A DNA stretch of 64,000 nt from Clitoria ternatea. Its lineage: Eukaryota; Streptophyta; Magnoliopsida; Fabales; Fabaceae. The position numbers and the translations under genes are program-made. A model generated the notes under the pieces. The model was given only the letters and a program-made list of their open reading frames with translations. It did not search any database and was not told the origin of the DNA. Positions 39,196 to 50,411 of this stretch are shown here, piece by piece (position 1 is the first letter of the stretch; the number at the start of each line of letters is the position of its first letter). The stretch covers positions 154,834,667 to 154,898,666 of the forward strand of contig CM075673.1 of NCBI GenBank assembly GCA_037962975.1, given 5' to 3'.

Positions 39196-40130
39196 CCCTA
39201 TCCCAGCACCTCTAAAACCTTCACTTGAAATATCTCCCTCACTTCCATACGCATTCACATTCTCCCTATCATATTCTCACTCTCAAATGGCTACCGAAGA
39301 AGCCTTGGCCAAATCCCACATCGAGAAGTAATCCATTATGGAAGCCTAAGAACGACGTTGTCGTAGCAACCTAACAGTGCCTCTGAAACCTAGAATAGCG
39401 TCGTCGTTAGGGTTTTGATTTAGTTCTTCTGTCTGATTCCAAACCCAACCGTCAGCAACATCAATATTGTTGATGAGGTTCTTATTTCTGAGGATTCCCT
39501 GTCCCGACACACCCTACGTTCTCTTTCCCCGTCAAGGTACCATTTTTATGCCTTCCATATGCCTACATTAAAATAGATCATGGGATTCACTTCCTAGTGC
39601 CTGACACCAAATGTAGCCATTGAAATGAATCGTGGGACTTTAAATGGTTATGAAGAAAATTTTGCAATAGAGAATTCAGTGTGGATTTGAAGAGATTGGG
39701 TTTTCAGTTGGTGGTGTAAGAGGTTGGGTTATGGTATGAAAGGTGAGATTTTGAAGAGGGAGCAATGATGGGAGTGTCATTAGGTCTACATTGATTCATC
39801 TTAGCTTCTTTTGTTTTATTATGGTTTTCTCATCTTAAGTTTTCTTCTAATTGTTGAGATTAAATAGTGTTTTTAAAGATGATTTTGTAGAGGTAGATAT
39901 AGCGAGAATTTATTCTATCTTGGTTCGAACTTCTAGAAGTTATCCTAATCCTATTATTTAGGAAAGTGGGGTTAAAGGTGGACGTGGCGGCCGACGTAGC
40001 ATGGTAGTGTTTCTCTATTTCAAAGGTTGAAGGGTGGTAGACAATTGGAAGTGGTGGTCAGGGTTGGCAAAGGTAGGGTTGGGTTGGAGAAAGAAAATAA
40101 AAGAGAAAAAAGGAGAAAGAATATATATAT
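39196..40130 (+). other. Interior of the old MULE, possibly with a captured fragment
   Basis: CT-rich sequence is followed by an ATG at 39287 that opens only 14 codons (MATEEALAKSHIEK). Further stretches with codon-like composition up to about 39540 are broken by stops. This could be a decayed captured gene piece, but I cannot name it. Confidence 0.3.
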
Positions 40131-41346
40131 TGTTAGGGAATCACACAAGGTCAGATAATGAAAACACATAGGATTTGTAACAGTCTTACAAAATTACGTG
40201 TTTCAAAGCATTATATACAAGAATTGTAATTTAAAATTTATACCTTTTGTAGACGTGAAATGAGTTAATTATCGAAGCAATTTTAGCTCCGCTCTTAAGA
40301 TTCCACGTGAGCACTCCTACCAGAAGCTATACTTCTGAATACTAGTTCGACAGCGCGTAGCCCTCATAATTATTTTGAGATTATGTGTGTTTTTTAGCAG
40401 TCGCCTATAAGCATCACATGCTCTATTTATAAGCTCAGACCTGATGAACTTTCTCTAATGATTGGGCTACTGCCTCATTCTGAATAAGTTAAGCCCAATA
40501 GCTTTATTTTTAATCTAACTAAAATAAAACTTATTCTCTAGTGGTTTTACTTTATGCGTGTGACCCTATAAGAGCGACCTCTATCAATCCGTCATTATTC
40601 CGAATATTATTTATCATCAACATAACCTACAAGTGATAATTATTTTATAGTTCATTTCTTTTGTCACGATATCCGATTGGGCCCAAGACATGGTCGTCGT
40701 CATCCTTGTATGACCCAATTCATTTTACTTGATACTAGAGTATACTTTACTTGAATAAATATCTAATATTTATTCTCCTTAGCATGACCATGCATTTCTT
40801 TAGTCTCACTCCATCAAGTGACCTATAGATATTTCTCCCATCATATAAGAGAGGCAAGTCACATCTACATCACTCACATCCTTCTACATGATTTGTTCAT
40901 TACCTAATTACAAACTTTATAGTCACATTGTTATAGATGATGTTTGATTGTATTAAAAAAACAAATTCCTCACAAGGAATTGTAGTGACTTGAGCTCGAA
41001 AGACTACATATATCATTATCGCATTGGGAATCGTTTATGACACTTATGTGACGATCCGTATAATGTTCTCATGATGGGTCTGTCTAGTACACTTGTATTA
41101 CTCTTAATATATACCCGTGTAAAGACTTAATATTCTCTATACCCATAATCTATGATATTAGATCATTAGTACATTCACACACTAGTCTTTAATATATTTA
41201 TATGTCCTTATGTAAATACTCAACTAGGGACACATTAGGAATAATTCTCAAATGACATACTATTCCAAGTATAAATAGGTTTTAAAACTTAAAAGACTTA
41301 TTTTATTGATAAGCATAAAATGATACAATAAAAACATAATAGCTTG

Positions 41347-41353
<7 letters not shown>
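40131..41353 (+). mobile_element. Candidate copia-type solo LTR (1223 bases)
   Basis: It starts TGTTAGGGAATC and ends TTGTAGTGCA, with TATAT on both sides (40126-40130 and 41354-41358). A TATTTATAAG box lies near 40424. The flanks are AT repeats, so the duplication is weak evidence and the right end might be truncated. Confidence 0.45.

Positions 41354-41404
<51 letters not shown>
41352..41404. repeat. (AT)n(AG)n microsatellite
   Basis: About 28 bases of AT repeats are followed by about 25 bases of AG repeats. Confidence 0.95.
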
Positions 41405-41405
<1 letters not shown>

Positions 41406-41812
41406 ATTGCTAAGGTGGCATATACTATAGGTAAAGATGGTAGTGATGACATGGTATTTTCATTTGTCACATCATCAGTTAACAAAGAACATTAACGATA
41501 GTAATCTGGGACAAACACTTAACACTTCTCAAGGACTAATATCTAACAAAAAAATTTACAGGGATTAATGACAAAACTAGACAATTTTTCAGGGACCAAA
41601 AACATAGTTAAGCGGCTCCGTAAGTACTAAACAGAATGTGGTAGCTATGTTCCAATAATTCATTTTTTCAACAAAAAAGTAGAATTTATCAAGCTATATT
41701 TGTCTTTATATATTTTCAATACTTTTTAACTCATTTTCGAACAAACAAATGGAAATTATTTCCTCTTATTTCACTTCTAATTCTATCTATCCAAACATAA
41801 ATAATTTCCCTT

Positions 41813-42260
41813 CACTACTGCAAAAAACGACTTTTAACACCGGCTAAAATTGACTTTTAACACCGAATTTGGAGTGTTGACTGTACAAGTGTTAAAATCA
41901 AGACTGTTAACACCGGGTATTTATCCGGTGTGCACACCTATTTTGGTCCGACCAGTTTCTGTGAACACCGGTAGTGATTAAACAAACTCAACATCGTCCC
42001 TAACACTGTCTGATATCAAAATAAAGTCAAACATCGTCAATGACACCGGTTTGGGTCATAAGGAGACGACGTCCGATGTCCAAAACAAGAGGAACACCGG
42101 TCCGGGTCAGAGGGATACCGATCTGGGCCAATGGGAGAGACACCGTCTTACTGAGTCTATTCAGTGATACCGATGTCCGTTATTACCCGATGTGTGATGG
42201 TTTTTTCATAAACCCAACACTGGACCCGTGTGACACCGGTTGCAGAGTTCGGCTGCCTAT
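41813..42260 (+). mobile_element. CACTA (En/Spm-type) transposon terminus and subterminal repeats
   Basis: It begins CACTACTGCAAAAAACGAC, a classic CACTA end, followed by repeated TTTTAACACCGG/AACACCGG motifs in both orientations, the usual subterminal transposase-binding repeats. No opposite CAGTAGTG terminus is seen, so the element is either truncated or split by the Ogre insertion. ACACCGG motifs continue sparsely to about 42860, so the inner limit is uncertain. Confidence 0.75.
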
Positions 42261-43223
42261 GCTGTGACTTGGAATCGCACTACAAGATTCGATCCTGAAA
42301 TCCAGGAAATGGCAGACAGGGAATAAAAAATTAAAATAATAAAAAACTCACCACCAGCCACTGTTCCCCACAACTGCCAGTGGCCAGGATGTCTCCATTA
42401 TGCGTGTGGGTGAGTGGGAGCTTGAGTTGTCCAGGCACTCAAGCTCCAGAAGGCCTCTATAAATACCTCTATTGAAGAGGTCCAAGGATCCGCACTTTGA
42501 ACCTTTGAATCCTAAGAAATTGCTCCGATGTTCGAAACCCTAAGTCCAGGGAAATTACTCCAACTCTTGGTTCTGTCTCTCGAGGAAAACAACTGGCTCC
42601 AAGGTTCTGAATCCAGTCACTAGGATACCGGCCTTTACCCTACTTGAAGTAAAGTTCTCCCCTATTGCTCCGACTCCGTCCAGAACCCCATCAAAGCTCC
42701 TTATTTCAATCCCACACCGGTTCCCCACTGCTTTACCCTGGTTCTCCATTGAGCCCTATACCGTCTGTTCCTAAGCTCCACACCGGCTCTCACAGCTGTT
42801 CAATCCTATCATTTCGGCTGCTGTTGTTCTAGCCTACACCGGCTCATACTCAAGGATCGGCTCTTTTCAGTATCCTCACACCAGTTACAATCCTCTCCAC
42901 TTTTATCCCTATTTTAGTTCATTTTATTAGTTAGTTTTACACTGTTTGTTCTTTTTCCAAGTCTGTCATTTTTGTTAAACTTATTCTCTTGGTTAAATTT
43001 GTTCTGTTGTTAAAATTCATTTTTATCCTGTCTCCTGATAATAATAATAAAAACAAGCATTTTTCCCGTGTTTATTTTGATCAATGTAAAAGTCGTTTTA
43101 GCCAGTGTCGTGCGGAAGTACTTCTGCCTACACTATTCCTAAAGTCCATACACGTGCGGAGAACTTTGCCTTGTATGCACCTTTCCCATGAATTTCACCC
43201 GTCACTAAGTTTCTAGCTTCATC
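42261..43223 (+). other. Unassigned DNA between the CACTA end and the Ogre LTR
   Basis: It contains a TATA-like CTATAAATACC near 42458 followed by leader-like sequence, and scattered CACCGG motifs. It could be CACTA interior or the upstream part of the Ogre LTR (for example from TGTGACTTGG at 42263). No coding sequence is recognised. Confidence 0.35.
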
Positions 43224-44059
43224 TATAACACCCCTCATCAAGAACTACGTAACCCTGATTTCTCAAAAACGCGAGAATACGTAGGAGCGGGTCTTTATTC
43301 CTGTTGGGCCCACTTCTTTTCCTTTCTTATTCTTCCTTTTAAAAATTAATCTAACCCTTACCATCTTCATGGAAGTCAATTTAGACGTGACGTCTTGTTG
43401 ATTTTCTTCCTTTTCCCTGGCCGTTATTATTATTTTTCATAAAATCAGGTTAATTTTGACGAGATGTCCTGTTAATTCTTTTCACCGTTCAACCCTGTAT
43501 TTTGATAGAAAATAACTAATTTGGACGAGACGTCCTGTTAGTGTTTTCTCCCTTTCCATATATACCTCCATTAAAAGCCTGGATTAACTTGGACGAGACG
43601 TTCTGTTAACCCCTCCTCTTTTCTTTCCCGACCTTTTATGCTGACGAAAGGATAACTAATTTAGACGAAACATCTTGTTAGCTTCTTTTTCTCTTTTTCT
43701 GTTTTCCCCCCATTAAAGCCAGGATTAATTTGGACGAGACGTCCTGTTGATCTTACTCTTTTTTCATTTCGTCTGTTTCCTTCATTTTCAAGAAAAAAAG
43801 AAATAGAAACAATTTTAAGGCTATTCATGATGCGTATTTTCAACTTTGGTACTGTTTTTAACAGGTGATGTGGGGTGCTAATACCTTCCCCACTCGTAAC
43901 CGACTCCCGAACTTGAATCTTACTTTTTTAAACCAGTGCTTTGTTAAAGTTTTTTTCCAATGTTTTCTTCTATGAATAAAAAACATTGGTGGTGACTCCC
44001 TGTTCTGATTTATCTCATTTTCGAGGGTCAGCCACGCCGCCGCGATCCCGGTCGCGACA
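43224..44059 (+). repeat. Ogre 5' LTR (upstream boundary uncertain)
   Basis: It ends ...CGGTCGCGACA just before the PBS. It contains GAACTACGTAACCCTGATTTC and GAATACGTAGGAGC, motifs I associate with Ogre LTRs. The 5' end may be near 43224 or several hundred bases upstream; the partner LTR is not in the window. Confidence 0.55.
43376..43760 (+). repeat. Six degenerate units with core GGACGAGACGTCCTGTTA
   Basis: Cores such as TTGGACGAGACGTCCTGTTA recur about every 65-75 bases, separated by CT-rich spacers. The core holds the palindrome GACGTC in most copies. Confidence 0.85.
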
Positions 44060-44061
44060 GA

Positions 44062-44080
44062 TGGCGACTCTACTGGGGAC
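44062..44080 (+). other. Ogre primer-binding site (tRNA-Arg type)
   Basis: TGGCGACTCTACTGGGGAC directly follows the LTR. It matches the arginine-tRNA PBS typical of Ogre. Confidence 0.85.
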
Positions 44081-45152
44081 AATACTTAAGAGTCAGGCCA
44101 TTTAGGTTGAAAGTGCATGTTTTTCTTATATAGCCTTTTGTTTGTTTTAATTTCTTCCTTTGTTTTATCTTTGTTGATAACTGTATATGCTTGCTTTTAA
44201 TTCTAGTTATGTTTTGTCATTTATGTACTGTCAATGTTTGTGCATGATTATTGAATCCTAGGGTAGATAATTCTGTGTTAGTTTTCTGTATAACTGTTGA
44301 ACCCTAGGGTAGACGACTTCATTGTTGTTGTCTCGTGTTTGTTCACTGTGTAGGATGGGGTAAGGTACAGGTATTGAATGCCTTGTCACATACTATACTC
44401 ACATTTTTGCACACACTTATGAGTGACGCCCTATACCCGGGCCCCAAATGAAACTTAAGTTAGGAGGGGTTGGTAGCGGTGTCGTTTGGGATGTACTTCC
44501 CATCCGGAGATCGTTAGAACCTCAACTAGAGTTTGACCTTTCATGATGTACGCACCTAGTAGATTCCCTATTGTTGCGACCATATCATGAGTAGGATCTT
44601 GGCTCTAGTGACCTTCTAGAAGTCTAGTGCAAGCCACCCAATGTGAGGAGTCACTCTTAGACAAACTGTAGGACCTAGAAAAGACTTTTAGAAAAACCCG
44701 ATTTAGGCCACGAAAGGGCAGGCTCTACTTTACCTTATGTCATTCTCGCTTTCCATTTTAATCCAAATGAATGAATTGCCTACCCGTCGAAGGATTGCTT
44801 TATTTTGAAATAATGGCTCATTTTTTTGAAACACTCAGTAATCTTTAGGTAATTCTCTTTTCATCGTGTACTTCTAAGTCCTAAGTCATAATTTTCCTAA
44901 TCGTCAAAAAGAAAATGAAAAAATAATTTTGTTTCCCCCTAACTAGGGCATTAGTGACGATTAGAAAACCTATGACCCTTTAGACTTGGACTCTCATGAG
45001 TTTTGGTAACCGCTGCTTCCCCAAGTAAAAATTGCTTTGCATTAAATCAATGGGGAAATACCGGTTTCAAAACATGACAATGACTGATTCCTCTTCTTTG
45101 TCTTGGGGTTCGTAGGAAACTATTTGGAATTTAGCAGTATCTCTGAGCAAGT
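44081..45152 (+). other. Ogre leader between PBS and ORF1
   Basis: Non-coding leader of about 1.1 kb, including the CCTATACCCGGGCCCC region common in Ogre leaders. No ORF of note. Confidence 0.6.
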
Positions 45153-47092
45153 ATGGAAATTAACATGGGACATGATAATTGTGGTACAAATATGACAGAA
45201 TTGAGGAAGATATTACATCTTAAGGCCAAGAAGATTGATACTGGTAGTCTACAAGCAATGGGCAAAAGATTAAACCTGACTCAAAAGATAGCTTTTACCC
45301 GAAAATATGGAAGGGTTCTAAAACTCTTGGAGGTGGAAGTGCAAACCGAAGCAATCACAGCCTTAGCACAATTCTATGACCCACCCCTCCGTTGTTTCAC
45401 ATTTAGAGACTTTCAACTGGCACCTTCCATAGAAGAATATGAACAGATTATGGGGATACTGTTGGAAGGACAGATCCCTTATCGCCATCTCGACCATCAT
45501 GTAACCATCGCTTCTGTCTCCCGTATTTTGAAAATCCATCCTGAGACATTAAAAAGCGCATAAATGAATAGAAACCAAGTTCCTGGGTTTACTCAAGAAT
45601 TTCTTGAGAAACACATGGAGGTTTTGGCGGATAAGGAAGAATGGGAAGCCTTCATGGACACCTTAGCACTTACTATCTACGGGGTGGTCTTGTTCCCTAA
45701 CCTGGATAACTATGTAGATTATGATGCTATCAATGTCTTCGCCGCTAGCAAAAACAGGCTTGAGAGTCCAGTTACAGCAATGCTGGCCAATGTATATTGC
45801 ACCATGGATTTCTGTCACACACAAGGGGCGAAGAGGATCATTTGCTGCTTACCGGTTTTGTATGTGTGGCTTACATCTCATGCCTTTCATCAAATATGCA
45901 AGGCCGAGTGTCCGGTTTCTGATCTAAAATTGTGTCATTTAGCAATAAAGAATGGGCGTGAATGGACTAATCATCTTGTGGGTCTTACAGCTAAGAAGGT
46001 CAGATGGTATCCTCAATGGCTAGAGGTCAATTCAATCATTCATCATTGTGGAAGCTATCCTAATGTTCCTCTTATTGGCACGATAGGGTGCATCAACTAT
46101 AATCCTACCATAGCCAAGCGGCAGTTGGCCTATCCTTTGCTTGGGCTACCAAATGAAGAGCTGCTCACTCCTTTCGTTTTGTATTATACGAAAGGAAATT
46201 ACACATCTGCCTTTCGGGACATAGCCAATGTGTGGAAGAAGGTCCACAAGATGGGAAAGGAATTGGAGGCGTGAAACCACGTTGTGGGGGCAGAATACCA
46301 TGAATGGATCTTGAACAAGGTCTCCATTGTAAAATTACCCTTTAGAAGTCCCTCATACCAGTCTACAAGTATTCTCGCTCCACCACTCATCATAGAGGAC
46401 AAAGCCACCCAGACTTGGAAAGCTCAGATTAAGGAGTTGAAGCTAAGAATCAACAGCTAGAAGAAGACCTTTTAAGGTGTCAACAAGAATATGCTCTTCA
46501 GAAGAAAGAAAATTCAGAAGAAAGACATGCCATGGATGAGATGCAAAAAAAACGGAAGATTGAAGAAGACTACAGGGAGAAACAAGACCAGTGCCTTCGT
46601 GCAACCAATTCTCAACTGAAAATAAAGGGCCAGTAAAGTGACACCATTCTAGCCGAAAAATAGTTTCTAAAAGACTTGCTGGTACAATTTAAAGAAAGGG
46701 AAAATAAGACTTTGGTACAAAAAGGGCTGCTACAATCCCAGGTCCACAAGTTGGAGCAACAGCTTGATGAAGTAATGGGAGCCTATGAACGAGAGATAAA
46801 TAATGAACGGCAAAATGTCATCGATGTTGAAAAATGTTGCCAAGAGGCCACGCGTATTTTAGAAGCTGAGTTAGCTCGACAAAATAAGATCATTCGTTCA
46901 TGGATGGATCGCTTTGCCAACCTAGCCTACTTGGCCAATGGAGTTCTGGAGGATCTTCCACTACTGCTGAAACAAGCCAAAGGAATGGCTAACCCTCTCA
47001 CTACTCCGAAGGAGATTTCAACATTTTTAAATTATTGTCATGAAAGAATTTGTAAAATGAGGGCTATGATCGCCCAAGCCAAGAACGACTGA
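45153..47092 (+). pseudogene. Ogre ORF1 (extra ORF upstream of gag), broken
   Basis: Starts at ATG 45153. The first half (45153-46274) resembles the plant domain of unknown function seen in Ogre ORF1 (DUF7745-like): FRDFQLAPSIEEYEQIMG, then ALTIYGVVLFPNLDNYVDYD and VWLTSHAF. An in-frame TAA at 45561 and a TGA at 46272 break it. After 46275 the frame continues to about 46460, then shifts once, and a coiled-coil tail rich in Glu, Lys and Gln follows to 47092, with further stops at about 46634 and 46661. Its function in Ogre is unknown. The two ORFs meeting at 45563/45564 are one gene split by a stop, not two genes. Confidence 0.8.
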
Positions 47093-47387
47093 AATGTTGT
47101 AATTCAAACCTCTATGGTGACATTGTATCTTTACGGAAGTATGAAATGATGAACTATTTTGCCTCCACAATTGTGTTATGTTAATTTCCGCTTTACTGCT
47201 TTACCTAGTACTTTTGAACGCGACGTTCTGAGGAACGCTGAATTCGGAATTGCATCCTGTGTATATTTTCCTATCTTTGTTTTATCGTTTCCCTTGACTG
47301 CTTTTTTTTATTTTTCTAAAAAATCTTTGTGTTCCTTTAGACATTACGGGTAAGCACCCCTACGGGACTAGGCTCAGAAAGAAACTC
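47093..47387 (+). other. Spacer between Ogre ORF1 and gag
   Basis: T-rich non-coding spacer. It might hold a splice acceptor used for gag expression, but I cannot assign one. Confidence 0.4.
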
Positions 47388-49542
47388 ATGGCTGAAATAT
47401 AACAAGAGAACAAGAGTTTGAGAGCCGAACTCAGTCAGTTGAAGGAACAAATAGCTGAGATGGCCAAGCTTCTAGAGAAGAGAGTCACGAAAGGGGGTTC
47501 TTCTGCGGGAGTTGAAGACGCCAGGCAACAGCCGCCTACCCCACGACACCCTCAGGGTCCGTCTGGAGAACCAAATCCTAACCTGACAGTGCCTCCCCTT
47601 ACTGTTCGCGTAAGAAGGCCAAACCCTGCTGACATCCAGCAGCATACCTTTGTGGATACGGAGGGTAATGCTATAGCTTTTCCATTATATGGCTTGCCAC
47701 CAGGGTATTTTCCCCCGCTCCAAGAAGAGCCTAACTATCAGGAGCCTATTCCTCACACCACTCGGCCAAACATTCCACCCATTCGAGAATTTCAAACAAC
47801 TCAAGTCCAAACACAAGCTACCTAGACATCGTCTACCCAATCTGTCTACATAACCCAAGCTACTACCAGACCTCACACTACCCTTTTAAATGCCGACTCG
47901 ACACATGTCCATCAGCCATTTGGGTATACAAGTTATCACGTTACCACTGGTCCAAGTGTTATTGCTGCTACCCAAGAAGGAAGGATAGAAATCTTAGAAA
48001 AAAGATTGAGAGCAATGAAGGGGGTGGAAGGATTTGGGATAGGAAGTGCTGCAGAACTCTGCTTAATTCCCAATGTCGTTATACCTCCCAAGTTCAAAAT
48101 GCTAGAATTCGATAAATACCTGGGGTTAACTTGCCCAAAGAATCATCTTACCATGTATTATCGGAAGATGTCATTACATGCTTCCAATAACCCTCTGTTG
48201 ATTCATTGTTTCCAGGACAGTCTGGCTGGAGCAGCCCTCACTTGGTATAACCATCTTGAGTGGTCTCGTATATGCTGCTGGAAGGATCTGGTAGATGCTT
48301 TCATGCAACAGTACATGTACAATCTGGACATGGCACCAGATAGAGTACAATTGTAAAATATGACAAAGAAAGATAACGAGATGTTCAAAGAGTACGCCCA
48401 GCATTGGCGTGAGGTAGCGACATAAGTTGACCCTCCCTTGTCTGAAAAGGAAGTGGTTTCCATGTTTATCGATACGCTCCAGTCCCCTTTCTACGATAGG
48501 ATGATTGGGAGCATTTCGTCTCATTTCTCCGATATTGTCACTATTGGAGAAAGAATAGAGAATGGATTGCGAATCGAGAAGATTTCCAGAGGCCCATCTG
48601 GGGCAGGGATGGTGAAGAAACCAGCACTCGGAAAGGGCAGGAGAAGAGATGGAGAGACCAACTCGATCTCTTATAACCAGAAAAGAAACCAGTCAGGGCC
48701 GCCTACCCCCATCACCTTTCCATCAGTCTATCCTAATGCACCACACCCATATGTGGCTGCGGTTCAGAATCCAAATCCACCCCACTTCCGACCACCTGTT
48801 ATACGACCACCAACACTGCTACACGCACCGTACCAACAGCCGCACGTAAACCAACCGCCAAACCCAAACCCAAGAAGGCAGAACAACGATCACACCCAGA
48901 TTCAATTTGATCCCATCCCCATGAATTATACCGAGCTTCTCCGTCATCTTATCAAAAATACATTGGTGGTTCCCTATCCTTTGAGGTCACTTCAACCACC
49001 TTACCCAAGAGGGTATGACCCGAATGCAAGGTGTGATTACCATGCTGGCGCACCGGGGCATTCTACAGAAAATTGCCTGGCTTTGAAGTTCAAGGTAAGG
49101 GATCTGATCAGGGCCGATTGGATAAGCTTTCGGGAGGGGAGCCCAAGTGTTACAACAAACCCTTTGCCCAACCACGGAGGGTTAGGGGTTAATGCTATTG
49201 GGGAGGAGGAAGAATGTATTTCGAGGGTTGAGGACATAAGAATGCCTTTGGAAGTAATTCGCTTCCTCCTACTTGAGAAGGGACTGATAGAGGGATCGTG
49301 GGATGAAGAATACAACGATAAACAATCTGTGGGGCGATAAGGCTTCCAAAAAGCCCTTCAAGAGGTCATAGACAGCCACACTGTGGAGATCTGCAGACGT
49401 CGTAGAGGTGAAATAAACATGGTACAAGAATAGACCGGGGTGCAGGCTCCAAAGCCCCTGGTCATATTCTACAATAAAATTGTGCGAGCAACTCCAGCTC
49501 CTGCCAAAAGTGTCATTTCAGTGTGAGTACCTACTCCGTTCC
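47388..49542 (+). pseudogene. Ogre gag, broken by several in-frame stops
   Basis: All segments from ATG 47388 to the insertion point stay in one frame with no indels. The order is a coiled-coil N-terminus, a Pro-rich linker, the capsid-like core (PPKFKMLEFDKYLG, YYRKMSLHA, AGAALTWYNHLE, near 48090-48290), a Pro/Asn-rich region and a CDYHAGAPGHSTENC zinc-knuckle-like motif near 49033. In-frame stops occur at about 47400, 47823, 48354, 48423, 49338, 49431 and 49524. Most lie where CAA, CAG or CGA would be expected. The frame resumes at 61342 beyond the inserted element. Confidence 0.85.
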
Positions 49543-50349
49543 TGATCCGGTCTAGATACCGGTCCCCATACTTATGACGTCAGTCTGATCTCATATAAGG
49601 AAAACCGGTGTCCTGGTTCAACGTTACCACACCGGATATCCGTTGTCTGGTCATCCGCCCTTACTCCATGACATAATCATTCATTTTCGCTATAACGGTT
49701 CTATGTTCATTGATACAGGATGTTTATATAATTGTTAGCTTTTCCCTCATAGCAAGAGAAGAGCCTTTTGATAACTTATCAACGAAGACACTGTTTGTAG
49801 CAAAATACGTCACATCAATGGCTTCAGAAAGTAAGGGGGCGTGTCAGCAGATTATGCGGAAAAGGTGATTATCCTCTCTTCTCTCTAGAGGATTGTACTC
49901 TGATAATTGACCTACCCTCCTGACATATTCGGAAAGTCAAGCTACCTTGATTGACACAATATACACGCAATCAGAGATAAGGGACCCACCTGTATCCAAC
50001 GTCTCATTTTTTCTCTTACGTTCAACTATAAGAGGCCATATCAATACACATGCATGGTATCGTTATTCTATCTCACATTTTACTGTTACTACGCTTGAGT
50101 ATTCATTCAGTTCATACATTCTTCTAACTTGAGCGTCGGAGAATCTTCGCAGGTGGCACCACCTTTCGCCCTCCTACAACGCGAATCGTTGGTGTGAAGG
50201 ATCTCCAGGACAACAAGACCGGCCTCTCCCACTGAGAGACCGGATTAATACATCGGATATACACAGTTCCGGTGTGCAAACCCTAAAAACACCTGCATCC
50301 TTGTGGCTGGTCCCACACCGGATCCTAGACCCCGGTCCAGACCAGTTCA
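49543..50349 (+). repeat. Tat element 5' LTR
   Basis: TG...CA-bounded 807-base LTR. A TATA-like CTATAAGAGG near 50023 is a plausible promoter for the gag-pol transcript. Confidence 0.95.
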
Positions 50350-50369
50350 TTGGCACGCCCAGTGGGACT
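50350..50369 (+). other. Tat element primer-binding site
   Basis: TTGGCACGCCCAGTGGGACT immediately follows the LTR. The position and TGG start fit a PBS. I do not assign the tRNA. Confidence 0.7.
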
Positions 50370-50411
50370 CGATAGAGTTATTCCCATTTTCGCAGAAGTT
50401 AGGTTGACACA

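Larger units (their letters stand above)
35221..41615. mobile_element. Old Mutator-like element holding two younger solo LTRs
   Basis: The left end GGCTTAATTATGTTTATAGTCCCTG and the right end, read on the opposite strand as CGCTTAACTATGTTTTTGGTCCCTG, are inverted copies that continue with decay for some 100 bases or more. Flanking nonamers CCCCATAAG (35212-35220) and CTCCGTAAG (41616-41624) match at seven of nine positions. Subtracting the solo LTRs at 35498-39190 and 40131-41353 leaves about 1.5 kb of MULE DNA. No transposase is seen. Confidence 0.55.

Noticed and set aside
45153..46274. Two separate host genes at 45153 and 45564
   Set aside because: Same frame, separated by one stop codon, and located at the Ogre ORF1 position.
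49947..50132. 61-codon ORF also present at 60934-61119
   Set aside because: Both copies lie inside the Tat LTRs and reflect the LTR duplication.
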